Source: Anaerolineales bacterium (GTDB lineage: Bacteria; Chloroflexota; Anaerolineae; Anaerolineales; Villigracilaceae). Taken from it: a DNA stretch of 64,000 bases. Positions within the stretch are counted from its first letter, which is position 1. Every line of letters begins with the position of its first letter. The notes beneath the pieces are model-generated. The model made no database searches and was not told the origin of the DNA. It saw only the letters and a program-made list of their open reading frames with translations. Shown in pieces: positions 15,072-23,658 of this stretch. Position numbers and translations under genes: made by a program. The DNA lies in assembly GCA_023382595.1 (NCBI GenBank), contig JAHDWB010000001.1, positions 744,001-808,000 on the forward strand, read 5' to 3'.

Positions 15072-16952
15072 ATGAGCATTCGTCTTAAGGTCGCCCTTCC
15101 GTACTTAATACTGACCGTGGTCGTGTCACTGATCGGGGTGTATGTGGTGACTCGCCTGGTGACGGGCACGTTAACGGAGAGATTGACCAATCAACTGATC
15201 GAGGCGGGCAAGGTTGCTTCAGATAATTTCGTCCGGCTGGAAATTCAACAGGTCATAAATGCACGCCGTGTTGCGTATACAGAGGGAATGGCGAGTGCGC
15301 TCGCAAATGAAGACCGTGATGTGTTATTGGGATTGACAAGACCCATCGTTATGGATGCAGAGATTGGAAATCTGATCCTGATCTCGCCACAAGGGAATGA
15401 AGTAGTGCATCTGATTCTTAATGGCGATGGGAATATACAACAAGTGAACGATGACGCCGGTTTTAACAGATCCTACATTGTTGCACCTCTACTTTCAGGC
15501 AGGGATGCCAACGCGGCTCCACTTCGAGCGTTCGGCAGAAACCCCATCAATAATGAAGATTATTACTATTCCACTATCCCTGTGGCATTGGACGGTGAGT
15601 TCTATGGGGTTGCTGTCGTTGGGACACCAATTCAGCGTTTTTTGCCATTTGTAAAAAGCGTTGCACTGGCAGATATTGCGATCTATGGGGACAATGGAAC
15701 GATCCTAGCCACTACACTGGGAATGGGCGATGAAGAGGCATTGGATCGTCTTTCCATTACCAATCAGGAATATGAACTGTTATTCTATTCCACCAACTAT
15801 GTTGCAGGCGAGAATTTCGAATTGGATGGTCGGTTTTACGCAGTGGCACGTTCCTATTTGCAGATAGGAAGCGACCGACTTGGCGCATTTGCTGTCATCC
15901 TGCCGCAGGATTTTGTCATCCAATCCGCCCAAAACAGCCGCTGGTGGTATGTGGGACTATTTACGATCGTCATGCTATTGGTTATTGCCATCGGAACACT
16001 TGTTTCGCGGACGATCATCAATCCGTTGTATTCACTGGTTGGTACATCGCAGGCAATTGCTGGCGGCGACCTGAACCGCAGGACGGGCATCGATTCAAAA
16101 GACGAGATCGGCACGCTTGCAAATACGTTCGATGAAATGACATCCCGGCTTCAGGAACGTACGCTGGAATTGGAACGCTTGAACGCCGTCCTTCAGCAGA
16201 TCGACAAGACAAAAACCAATTTCATCCAGATCTCCGCTCATGAACTGCGCACGCCGCTCACGCTGATCATGGGATATTCGCAGATGCTGGAACAGGATAC
16301 AAAAAACACTCCCGAACTGCAGAAACTCGCACAGGGTATCCTGGAAGGTTCCGAACGGATGACCGATGTTGTCGATGGAATGCTGGATGTCTCGCGTATC
16401 GACAGCGATGCGCTCTTCCTGCGGAAAACCAGCCTGCAGTTGGATGCGCTGATCGGAAAAGTAAAGAAAACATTCGCACAGGCATTTATCGAACGAAAGA
16501 TAGAATTCAAAACAGATGGATTGGAACACTTGCCTCCCGTATCCGCAGACCCGGAACTGCTCCAAAAGGTCTTCTATCATCTGGTAATGAATGCCATCAA
16601 ATTCACACCAGATGGCGGGCAGGTGAAGGTGGTTGGCAGAAACCTGAACGGAGACCAGCCGCCGCGGGTGGAAATTGCTGTCTGCGACACCGGTATCGGG
16701 GTTGCCCCTGAAAAATCAGAAGTGATCTTTGAGAAATTCAGCCAGACAGGGGAAGTGCTTCTGCACTCTTCCGGAAAGACAAAGTTCAAGGGCGGCGGTC
16801 CCGGGCTTGGGCTTGCCATTGCGCGCGGCATTATCAAGGCACACGGCGGGCAGATTTGGGTTGAAAGCCCCGGATACGATGAGGAGAAACTCCCCGGCAG
16901 TACATTCATCGTTTCCCTGCCCATACAAGACGAACCAGAGGACGAAGTATGA
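15072..16952 (+). CDS. Membrane sensor histidine kinase (Cache-like, HAMP, HisKA, HATPase)
   Basis: Start at ATG 15072 (MSIRLKVALPYLILT); an ATG 24 bases upstream is possible. 626 residues. TM1 ~8-30, extracytoplasmic Cache-like sensor ~35-280, TM2 (WWYVGLFTIVMLLVIAIGTLV) ~285-310, HAMP to ~360, HisKA with FIQISAHELRTPLTLIMGY (phosphoacceptor His), and a HATPase with N-box HLVMNAIKFTP, DTGIGV and GPGLGLAIARG. No response regulator lies alongside. The gene overlaps the next by four bases, so the anchored Thr/Pro-rich protein downstream is probably co-translated and may be its accessory or sensor partner. Confidence 0.92.
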   Translation: MSIRLKVALPYLILTVVVSLIGVYVVTRLVTGTLTERLTNQLIEAGKVASDNFVRLEIQQVINARRVAYTEGMASALANEDRDVLLGLTRPIVMDAEIGNLILISPQGNEVVHLILNGDGNIQQVNDDAGFNRSYIVAPLLSGRDANAAPLRAFGRNPINNEDYYYSTIPVALDGEFYGVAVVGTPIQRFLPFVKSVALADIAIYGDNGTILATTLGMGDEEALDRLSITNQEYELLFYSTNYVAGENFELDGRFYAVARSYLQIGSDRLGAFAVILPQDFVIQSAQNSRWWYVGLFTIVMLLVIAIGTLVSRTIINPLYSLVGTSQAIAGGDLNRRTGIDSKDEIGTLANTFDEMTSRLQERTLELERLNAVLQQIDKTKTNFIQISAHELRTPLTLIMGYSQMLEQDTKNTPELQKLAQGILEGSERMTDVVDGMLDVSRIDSDALFLRKTSLQLDALIGKVKKTFAQAFIERKIEFKTDGLEHLPPVSADPELLQKVFYHLVMNAIKFTPDGGQVKVVGRNLNGDQPPRVEIAVCDTGIGVAPEKSEVIFEKFSQTGEVLLHSSGKTKFKGGGPGLGLAIARGIIKAHGGQIWVESPGYDEEKLPGSTFIVSLPIQDEPEDEV

Positions 16953-18064
16953 AAACCGCCGACCATGAACGACGGGACAGGAGTCTTCTGATGTTCATTG
17001 TTCCCATTGGTATTCTACTGATGTTCATTGTGGGACATTTCGCCATTCGCATGCTCCCACGCTGGAGTCTGAACGTTGGCATGCAATCCAGTTTGAACCC
17101 GGAAACCGCTTCAACTCGCCCGGTTTCCATCTTTCAGCCGATCTTGCAGGATATCCTTACACCGATGGTGTGGACCTACCTGACGCCGGGGGATGATGTT
17201 GTCTTCCCGCCCTTTATCATCGTTGAACCGGGCGCCACTCGCACCCCGACACCTGTCCTCCCGACCCCGACCTTTCCCCCGTCTGTAAATACAGCCACAA
17301 CGACGCCCATTCCTCCCGCCAGCACGAATACACTCTTTCCAACCTTTCCCATCCCCACGAGAACTCATACACCCACAAATATTCCTCCAGTTAATACCTC
17401 CACACAGGCTTTCACTGCAACCCCCACCCTCCCTCTAACAAACACAGCGACCATCACAGCAACAGCCACACCTGAAATCATTGTTCAACCAACTGCAACG
17501 CCGACCGGTTTTCCATCCACACCGCCCGGTACCAGAATTGATCCCCCGCCAACAGAAATTGGAATTGGACCTCCTGATGGAGAAATTGGGGTCGTTCGTG
17601 AAGGTCAATATACGGTGATCGATCTGGGTTCAACGCCGATCATTGTTAAAGGTCCGGGGGTCACAAACTCAAACTATGACCTGGTTTATTACGAAGCGGA
17701 ATATGAAGAAGGCGGCGTTCCGATGGGATACATATACATGGACGTCGTTGCCGTTGGCATATCGCACTATCCGGATGGAAGAGAATATTATGTAGTCTTT
17801 TATTGGGATGATAATAATACGTTTAATGCGAACACGAATATAGGATATCTGCCGTCGTCAGATAATTTGCAAATTCCATTACAAGACCTATATCCCTACA
17901 CCGACCCTCCTACTGGTACCGGCATCCTCATCGATGTTGATAATGCGTCCAGCTTTCCGCCGCCCGGCAGTTATCGATATTTGGTAATCGCTTCTCTAAA
18001 ACCAATCGGGTCTGCGGACACAATGGAAGTCGACTCAGTTGAATTGGTCGACATAATGCGATAA
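16949..18064 (+). CDS. Membrane-anchored protein with long Thr/Pro linker
   Basis: 371 residues, ATG overlapping the kinase stop (ATGA). An N-terminal helix (~14-35) anchors it; residues ~85-205 are a low-complexity stretch of Thr, Pro and Ala (TPTPVLPTPTFPPS and similar) as in many Chloroflexota surface proteins; the last ~160 residues form a beta-rich domain with Tyr- and Asp-rich strands (YDLVYYEAEYEEGG, YYVVFYWDDNN). No catalytic motif seen. Probable role: extracellular ligand-binding or structural partner of the kinase. Confidence 0.75.
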   Translation: MKTADHERRDRSLLMFIVPIGILLMFIVGHFAIRMLPRWSLNVGMQSSLNPETASTRPVSIFQPILQDILTPMVWTYLTPGDDVVFPPFIIVEPGATRTPTPVLPTPTFPPSVNTATTTPIPPASTNTLFPTFPIPTRTHTPTNIPPVNTSTQAFTATPTLPLTNTATITATATPEIIVQPTATPTGFPSTPPGTRIDPPPTEIGIGPPDGEIGVVREGQYTVIDLGSTPIIVKGPGVTNSNYDLVYYEAEYEEGGVPMGYIYMDVVAVGISHYPDGREYYVVFYWDDNNTFNANTNIGYLPSSDNLQIPLQDLYPYTDPPTGTGILIDVDNASSFPPPGSYRYLVIASLKPIGSADTMEVDSVELVDIMR

Positions 18065-18116
18065 GTAACCGTAATTGTATCCGTTTTGAGGGGCACATCT
18101 TCCAAGAGAGCAAACC

Positions 18117-18824
18117 ATGACCGAACCCAACCCCAAACCTACTTACCGAATCGCTGACCTGCACGAATCAGATCGTCCGCGTGAGAGACTGGCTGCACTC
18201 GGTCCGCAGGTCTTGACCAATGCGGAACTCCTGGCGATCTTATTGCGGGTTGGCGTACGTGGAGAGAACGCCGTGGAAGTGGGACAGCGCTTGTTACAGG
18301 AATTTGGAGGCTTGCGCGGACTGCACCGCGTCCCGTTCAAGGAATTGATGGACCAGCATGGAATGGGCGAGGCAAAAGCATCCCAGATCAAAGCTGCGAT
18401 TGAATTGGGAAGACGGCTGACATTGGAATCCCCGGAGGAGAAACTGGTTATCAACAGCCCGGCGGATGCGGCGGCGTTGGTGCAATATGAGATGTCCGCG
18501 CTGGAGCAGGAACACCTGCGTGTGATCTTGCTGGATAGGCGGAATCGCGTATTGGCAATCGTGGAAGTGTATAAAGGTTCGGTCAATTCATCGCAGGTAC
18601 GGGTGGGGGAATTATTCAAGGAAGCAATCCGAACAAATTCCTCTGCGCTCATCGTGACGCATAATCACCCCAGCGGCGACCCAACGCCCAGTCCGGATGA
18701 TGTGGCTGTCACCCGCGCCATTGTGCAGGCGGGCAAGTTATTGGACATTGATGTTCTCGATCACCTTGTGATCGGTCAGGGGAAGTGGATCTCGTTGAAG
18801 GAACGCGGTTTGGGATTCACCTAG
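18117..18824 (+). CDS. radC: RadC-family JAB/MPN protein
   Basis: 235 residues, full length. N-terminal helix-hairpin-helix region (LTNAELLAILLRVGVRGENAVE and GMGEAKASQIKAAIELGRR), then the JAB/MPN metalloprotease-like domain with VGELFKEAIRTNSSALIVTHNHPSGDP, holding the HxH-x7-S-x2-D zinc motif. Called a DNA repair protein historically, though its real function is unclear. Its stop lies two bases from the end of the converging acylphosphatase gene. Confidence 0.95.
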   Translation: MTEPNPKPTYRIADLHESDRPRERLAALGPQVLTNAELLAILLRVGVRGENAVEVGQRLLQEFGGLRGLHRVPFKELMDQHGMGEAKASQIKAAIELGRRLTLESPEEKLVINSPADAAALVQYEMSALEQEHLRVILLDRRNRVLAIVEVYKGSVNSSQVRVGELFKEAIRTNSSALIVTHNHPSGDPTPSPDDVAVTRAIVQAGKLLDIDVLDHLVIGQGKWISLKERGLGFT

Positions 18825-18826
18825 AA

Positions 18827-19123
18827 CTACATGCTGCTCTTCACCCCGAATTCGGCAAACTCCCCCGTCGCAGTCTCGTAATTGACCTGCGCTTCGTCCA
18901 CCCGCGACATGCGCGGACCTTCCTTCATCATCTCGATAAATCGTTCCACCTGCTCGCGTGTCCCCTCGGCGACGGCTTCCACTGTGCTCCAGCCGACGTT
19001 ACGCACCCAGCCTGTCACACCGATCTGTCTGGCGTGATATTCCACATGGGCGCGAAAGCCAACGCCCTGTACGCGTCCTTTTACACGAATATGCATACGG
19101 ACCGGCTCATTGGGATTTTCCAC
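18827..19123 (-). CDS. acyP: Acylphosphatase
   Basis: GTG start at 19123 chosen because AAAGGAGG lies five bases upstream; the longer frame would run back through the peptidase gene. 98 residues: VKGRVQGVGFRAHVEYHARQIGVTGWVRN carries the catalytic Arg in GVGFR and the catalytic Asn in GWVRN. The enzyme hydrolyses acyl phosphates such as 1,3-bisphosphoglycerate or acetyl phosphate. It overlaps the end of the upstream peptidase gene by 17 bases. Confidence 0.93.
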   Translation of the reverse strand: MENPNEPVRMHIRVKGRVQGVGFRAHVEYHARQIGVTGWVRNVGWSTVEAVAEGTREQVERFIEMMKEGPRMSRVDEAQVNYETATGEFAEFGVKSSM

Positions 19124-20333
19124 GTTTCCTCCTTTGAAGCAGGAAGTCAATGGCACCCCAAAACGGGACGAAGAGCACCAATACCAGCAAAAGCAGAAAA
19201 GGAAGCAGATTTCGCAAGGCAACGCCCGCCACGTTCTGTCCAAGCACGGTTTCACGCCAGCGCAGGTCCAACTGACTGAGCGGAGTGCCAAGCGCCTGGG
19301 TCGCGCCCAGTTCACAATTAAATCCGTCGCTGTAGGCGCTGATCAACCTTGCCAAGCCGGAGGAACCGAACGAATCGCGGATGTAGGTGACAAAGGATTG
19401 GGACTGGGCATATGCCAGAAACGCTGAGCCTGTGTCGGCGGGGAGGGAGGCGCATAAGTCCAAAATGGGAATCAGGGAATTATTTTCGCTGGCAATGTTC
19501 AACGCGCGCGCATACTCAGGATTTGGATACAACTCCATCGTCGATGCAATGCCCTCGATCAGCCAGGCAGGCTGTCTTTCGTATTGCGCTCCCAACGCCC
19601 GGAACAACATCAGGTGCGCGAGTTCGTGCGGAATCTTCGTTTCCATTTCGATGGACTGCCCCGCGCCGGGCGCTATCGCAACCATCGCAATGCCGAGTTT
19701 GTGATGCGCGTGCCCGCCAGCCCACTCCATACCGCCAAGCATGAGGGTATCCTGCAGGTCGGATGCGTTGGAATAAATATAGATCTGGGTCGACTCGCTG
19801 AGCGAGATCGGGATGAACTCGTTCATGGCAAGCAATCCGCGCGCGGCGGTGTCCAACGCGGCGGTTGCGAACGCATCATCGCCCGCATACCAATTCAGGG
19901 TAATGTTCGCGCGGTTCAACTGACGCCACGGGAAGCGGTCATCGTAATACTGAAATTGGATCGGCGAACTGGTATAGGTATTCCCGTCATTCAGCGTCGC
20001 CTGATACCAGAACACGATCCAACTGAACGGCGGAAACACATTCAGCGAAACATCGTAGGTGAAACTTGTAAAGCCATCGTCCGCAACCTGCACCGTTTCA
20101 ACGCGCGTCACATCCTCGGTAACGCCGCGAAAAAGTAACGAAACCTGTTGGATGGGAATCGGAGTTCTGATCCGCGCCTGGAATGTGATCGTGCTCCCAA
20201 AGTTGACCACCACCCCGGGCTCCTCCACTACGATTCCACCCTGCGCCTGAGCCTGATTCATCCTGACAGGCAGGATCGCCGCGATGAGCAGGATCATCAT
20301 TATTCTCAAGAACATTCTGCGTGGATCGGTCAT
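19107..20333 (-). CDS. Peptidase MA-type gluzincin metalloprotease, secreted and C-terminally anchored
   Basis: 408 residues. Signal peptide (FLRIMMILLIAAILPVRM...AQA), a beta-sandwich region ~30-135, then a protease domain with TKIPHELAHLMLFR, the HExxH zinc motif, and WLIEGIASTMELY carrying the third ligand (Glu), the pattern of peptidase MA family proteins. A C-terminal hydrophobic helix (LLPFLLLLVLVLFVPFWGAI) followed by RRRKRGK anchors it in the membrane, so the catalytic domain faces outward. Substrate unknown. Common in Chloroflexota. Confidence 0.82.
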   Translation of the reverse strand: MTDPRRMFLRIMMILLIAAILPVRMNQAQAQGGIVVEEPGVVVNFGSTITFQARIRTPIPIQQVSLLFRGVTEDVTRVETVQVADDGFTSFTYDVSLNVFPPFSWIVFWYQATLNDGNTYTSSPIQFQYYDDRFPWRQLNRANITLNWYAGDDAFATAALDTAARGLLAMNEFIPISLSESTQIYIYSNASDLQDTLMLGGMEWAGGHAHHKLGIAMVAIAPGAGQSIEMETKIPHELAHLMLFRALGAQYERQPAWLIEGIASTMELYPNPEYARALNIASENNSLIPILDLCASLPADTGSAFLAYAQSQSFVTYIRDSFGSSGLARLISAYSDGFNCELGATQALGTPLSQLDLRWRETVLGQNVAGVALRNLLPFLLLLVLVLFVPFWGAIDFLLQRRKRGKSQ

Positions 20334-20337
20334 GGAA

Positions 20338-21255
20338 CTACCTCGCTAGATACACAAGCAGCGGCGTCAGCGTAAGCGGACTGAGCGCCGTGCCGAGAAA
20401 GACGATCGCGGTGACGAGAGACGGCTGGAGTTTATATTCCGAAGCGACAACGGTGGTTGCCACAGCCGCGGGCATGGCAGCTTCGATCACACCGCCCTGA
20501 CGCGCATGTCCCTGCAAGCCGAACAGGCTGGCGAGCGCCAACCCAATGATGGGTCCCAGCAGCAGTTTGGTGAATACTCCCAATCCTACGGCGCGGAAGC
20601 TGTGCGACCATTCGATGCGGGTGAGTTCAAGTCCGAGCAGGATGAGCATGACAGGGATGGCTCCATTGGCGGCGATCTCGATCGTGCGTGAGAGCGGCAG
20701 GGGTAATTGTATGTCAATTCCCTTGATTAGCAATGCCAGCACCACGCCGTACACGACAGGGACTTTGAACAAGCCAAGTAGCGCAGATCTCAGATCCATG
20801 TGCCCGAGGGAGGCGATCACCACGCCGACCGTGTTGAACAGGATGGTGGTCGTCACATAGAACAGGGATGCAACCGCCAGGGCGTTGCTCCCAAAGGCGA
20901 ATTTGACGAGCGGTAAGCCATAATTGCCTGTGTTGCCAAATGCAACCGTCAGGACGACGGCAAGCAGTTGTGTCCGTTCAAGTTGAAATGCCTTCCCAAG
21001 CAGGTAGGCGATCCCACCGATCACAAGAATGACCGAGGCGGTGTAGCCAACGGTGGTCAACGTTTGGCGCAGGTCGAGTTCGCTTTTCAGCATCAGGTCA
21101 AATACCAACAGCGGACTAAAGACATAGAACACGACGCGCCCCAGCGAGCGCGAATCGACGGTGAGCAGTTTTCCAAGCGCAAATCCCGCACCGGCAATGA
21201 GAAGAATGGGGAGCAGGTTGTTTGCAAAGGTGCTGATGAGTTCGTTGATGGGCAT
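20338..21255 (-). CDS. AEC-family (auxin efflux carrier type) transporter
   Basis: Start placed at ATG 21255 (MPINELISTFANNLLPILL), the usual family N-terminus. 305 residues with about ten membrane helices; FGNTGNYGLPLVKFAFG corresponds to the conserved GNxxxLGxP-type site in the fifth helix, and a second half repeats the arrangement. Family members export organic acids such as malate or auxin-like compounds by cation coupling. Four bases separate it from the peptidase gene downstream. Confidence 0.88.
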   Translation of the reverse strand: MPINELISTFANNLLPILLIAGAGFALGKLLTVDSRSLGRVVFYVFSPLLVFDLMLKSELDLRQTLTTVGYTASVILVIGGIAYLLGKAFQLERTQLLAVVLTVAFGNTGNYGLPLVKFAFGSNALAVASLFYVTTTILFNTVGVVIASLGHMDLRSALLGLFKVPVVYGVVLALLIKGIDIQLPLPLSRTIEIAANGAIPVMLILLGLELTRIEWSHSFRAVGLGVFTKLLLGPIIGLALASLFGLQGHARQGGVIEAAMPAAVATTVVASEYKLQPSLVTAIVFLGTALSPLTLTPLLVYLAR

Positions 21256-21315
21256 GATAAATGAATTATAACCCCCGAAAATTGCGAGTAAGAATGCAGC
21301 TTTCTCAGTAATGAA

Positions 21316-21349
21316 AAAAGGTGGCAGATGACGGATGTCTACCACCTTT
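21316..21349 (-). terminator. Rho-independent terminator for the racemase-like gene
   Basis: Stem AAAGGTGG / CCACCTTT extended by AGA/TCT across one mismatch; on the minus strand it is followed by a run of six Ts. It separates the racemase-like gene from the AEC transporter. Confidence 0.7.
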
Positions 21350-21364
21350 CGTTTGTGGTTTATC

Positions 21365-22108
21365 CTAAAACTCCCTCAACAACCTCCCCGCGCCATACAC
21401 CTTTTCTTCAATTCCATTATCGCGCAACGCCATCCAATACGTTGCCGCATTGATCGCAATGACAGGTTTCCCGAGCCAGCGTTCGGCTTCATCGGCGAGA
21501 CCGACCATGCTCAGGTTGGTTCCGACCTGCACCAGCGCATCCGCATCTTTGTTGACTTCGATCAACGCATTACGTAATTCATCCTGCGATACATTTGCAA
21601 TCGCAATCGCCGTCGGACATCTAAACCCTTTGATGGCGGTCACGTCAAAGCCGATGTCGTTGAAGAAGCGCACCGCGTTTTTATCGCCAATGGGTTGGTA
21701 GGGGGTCACCACGCCGATCTTCTTTGCGCCAAATAATTTCAACGCGCGTTCGCAGGCTTCCGCGCCCGTTGCCACAGATAGCCCGCCCGCCCAATCGGAG
21801 ATCATCTTGGTGAATTTGCGGTTGCCCTCTACGCCGTCCCAAAACGTCTCGGCGCTCATGCCCATCACCATGTAGTCAGGCTCGGCGGTCATCACGCGCT
21901 CGACCGCATACTGAATCTCCACGCGGATCTGTTGCAGCAGATTCTCGAACGCCTCATCACTGCTCAAATTTTGGTCGCGGATGTGAATGCGCGAGATGTG
22001 CGGCGTCACGCCCGGCACGGTCATGCGATAAAAATCCGGCTCCACGATCGTATTCGTGCTGGGGATGATGACCCCAAACTTTTTTCTCCAACCAAGTTGG
22101 TCTGTCAT
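21365..22108 (-). CDS. Asp/Glu racemase-superfamily protein (maleate isomerase/arylmalonate decarboxylase type) lacking both catalytic cysteines
   Basis: 247 residues. Opening WRKKFGVIIPSTNTIVEPDF is the family N-terminus of maleate isomerases and arylmalonate decarboxylases. In characterised members a cysteine sits in the loop after the second strand and another in the second half. Here the loops read MGMSAETFWDG (Ser85) and VQVGTNLSM (Asn198), so neither cysteine is present. The gene is transcribed away from the large catabolic operon from a shared promoter-operator region, so it should respond to the same GntR regulator. A role on a substituted maleate or malonate is plausible from the fold, but the chemistry cannot be the classical two-cysteine mechanism. 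Confidence 0.8.
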   Translation of the reverse strand: MTDQLGWRKKFGVIIPSTNTIVEPDFYRMTVPGVTPHISRIHIRDQNLSSDEAFENLLQQIRVEIQYAVERVMTAEPDYMVMGMSAETFWDGVEGNRKFTKMISDWAGGLSVATGAEACERALKLFGAKKIGVVTPYQPIGDKNAVRFFNDIGFDVTAIKGFRCPTAIAIANVSQDELRNALIEVNKDADALVQVGTNLSMVGLADEAERWLGKPVIAINAATYWMALRDNGIEEKVYGAGRLLREF

Positions 22109-22118
22109 GGGAATCTCC

Positions 22119-22155
22119 TTGACTTGTCAGGGTAAATGTTATAACATTATAACAT
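22119..22155. promoter_or_regulatory. Divergent promoter with GntR operator (copy 1)
   Basis: Plus-strand promoter TTGACT (22119-22124), 17-base spacer, TAACAT (22142-22147). A 25-base block at 22130-22154 is identical, in inverted orientation, to 27619-27643 in front of the GntR gene. Its core is the perfect palindrome ATGTTATAACAT followed by a further TTATAACAT half. The site overlaps the -10 box, so binding should repress both divergent genes. Confidence 0.75.
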
Positions 22156-22166
22156 TCAGGAGAGAG

Positions 22167-22952
22167 ATGTCAATTATCCGCAAAGGCTATGTCGATACGC
22201 CGCACGGTCAAATCCATTTTCGTCAACTCAAAAACGTTGACGGGGTTCCGCTCGTCCTGCTCCATCAAACCGCCAGTTCGGGGATGATGTTCGAGCCGCT
22301 GATGACTCTCCTTTCAGACTCGTTCCACACTCTGGCATTAGACACTCCCGGATTCGGCGCTTCATTTTCTCCCCCAAGCCTGTTCACTGTCCATTATCTT
22401 TCATCCACACTCCACGCCGCTCTGACCAACCTCGGCGTGGAGTCTTGTTATTTGTTCGGGCATCACACGGGGGCAGCGATTGCCGTGCAGATGGCGCATG
22501 ACCATCCCAACTTTGTGAAGAAGATGGTCTTGTCGGGTCCGCCGCTGTTGAGCGAAGCCCAAATCAACGGTCTGAAAGCCAGCCTCAAACCGTTTTCTTT
22601 GGCAGAAGACGGTTCGCACCTCACCCACGTCTGGGAGCGGATTCGGAAACGAGACTCCGCCCTCCCGTTGGAAACGGTTCATAGAGAAGTCCTCCTCACC
22701 CAGTCCGCGAGAGAGGCGGCGCAAGGCGCATATCAAGCCGTGTTCGAGCAGCCGTTCAAGGTCCAGTTGGAGGCGTTGGAGATTCCCATCCTGGTGATGT
22801 CTGGTGAAAATGATACTTTGCGCGCGAGTCTCGAGCCTGCGTATTCCATCCTGAAAAACGGCACGATGAAAGTAATCCCGAATCAAGGTCCCTACATCTG
22901 CGATCAAAATCCCCAAGCGGTCGCGGATGTCATCAAGGAATTCATTTTGTAG
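22167..22952 (+). CDS. Alpha/beta-hydrolase-fold protein with a non-canonical active site
   Basis: Start at ATG 22167, preceded by CAGGAGAGAG. 261 residues. Fold features: VPLVLLHQTASSGMMF (oxyanion region), LDTPGFGAS, and the nucleophile elbow SCYLFGHHTGAAIAV. Where hydrolases have G-x-S-x-G this protein has G-H-H-T-G, and the usual histidine near the C-terminus (GH-x-x-x-x-E-P) is replaced in NQGPYICDQNPQ. The acid position in MSGENDTL remains. It heads the GntR-controlled operon. It may be a cofactor-free lyase or a binding protein rather than an esterase. Confidence 0.8.
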   Translation: MSIIRKGYVDTPHGQIHFRQLKNVDGVPLVLLHQTASSGMMFEPLMTLLSDSFHTLALDTPGFGASFSPPSLFTVHYLSSTLHAALTNLGVESCYLFGHHTGAAIAVQMAHDHPNFVKKMVLSGPPLLSEAQINGLKASLKPFSLAEDGSHLTHVWERIRKRDSALPLETVHREVLLTQSAREAAQGAYQAVFEQPFKVQLEALEIPILVMSGENDTLRASLEPAYSILKNGTMKVIPNQGPYICDQNPQAVADVIKEFIL

Positions 22953-22983
22953 GTCACGTTTTTTACGTGACAAAAGGAGAGAG

Positions 22984-23628
22984 ATGCTTACCATACTTTA
23001 CATCGTCTTCGTGGCTGCGTTTGCGTACCTGACGTGGCAATCGGTTGGGGTTTATCGAAGCAAGCGTTCTTCGTATGCGCTGTTGCTGTTGATCGTGCTG
23101 GCAGGACTCGCCTACGACACATTGATCATTTTGATCGGCAGGTTCATCGGCGCAGGGGACTTGCTAAAAACTTTGAACGCGGGGCGTTACCTCGTGCATG
23201 GACTCGCCACGCCCGCCATGATCATTTTTGGTTTTGGAATTTTGCGGAATGCAGGCGTGAAGTGGGCGCAAAGCCGAACCACGCATATCGTTGTCTGTGT
23301 TGTGACTACTCTGTTAATCGCGCTGGGTGTGTACGAAGACGTACTCGCGCTCGACCTGCAAACCAAAACTGTGATGGACACGCTCCGCTACACCAACGAA
23401 GGCGGCATGAAAGGTCCGCCGATCCCTGCCATGCTGACGATCGTCTTTTTGATCGTGGCTGGCATTTCGCTCTGGCGTAACACGGGTTGGTGGTGGCTGG
23501 CGGCGGGCGCGATCTTCATGTTCATCGCCGCAGGTGCAGGCATGGGCGATATGTTCTACATTGGCAACCTCGGCGAAGTGGTGCTCGGGCTTGGCAATGT
23601 GCTGACCGCAAGAAAGTTTTTATCTTGA
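22984..23628 (+). CDS. Polytopic membrane protein in the catabolic operon
   Basis: Start at ATG 22984, behind AAAGGAGAGAG. 214 residues with about seven hydrophobic helices (first LTILYIVFVAAFAYLTW). Polar features include GRYLVHGLATPAMI and DMFYIGNLGEVVLG, with histidine and acidic residues near helix ends. No family recognised; it is too short for a classical transporter, and its seven-helix layout resembles the next gene. The two may form a pair, possibly a carrier or sensor for the operon's substrate. Confidence 0.65.
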   Translation: MLTILYIVFVAAFAYLTWQSVGVYRSKRSSYALLLLIVLAGLAYDTLIILIGRFIGAGDLLKTLNAGRYLVHGLATPAMIIFGFGILRNAGVKWAQSRTTHIVVCVVTTLLIALGVYEDVLALDLQTKTVMDTLRYTNEGGMKGPPIPAMLTIVFLIVAGISLWRNTGWWWLAAGAIFMFIAAGAGMGDMFYIGNLGEVVLGLGNVLTARKFLS

Positions 23629-23658
23629 CGATAGACCATCGACCATAAGGATAATCAC

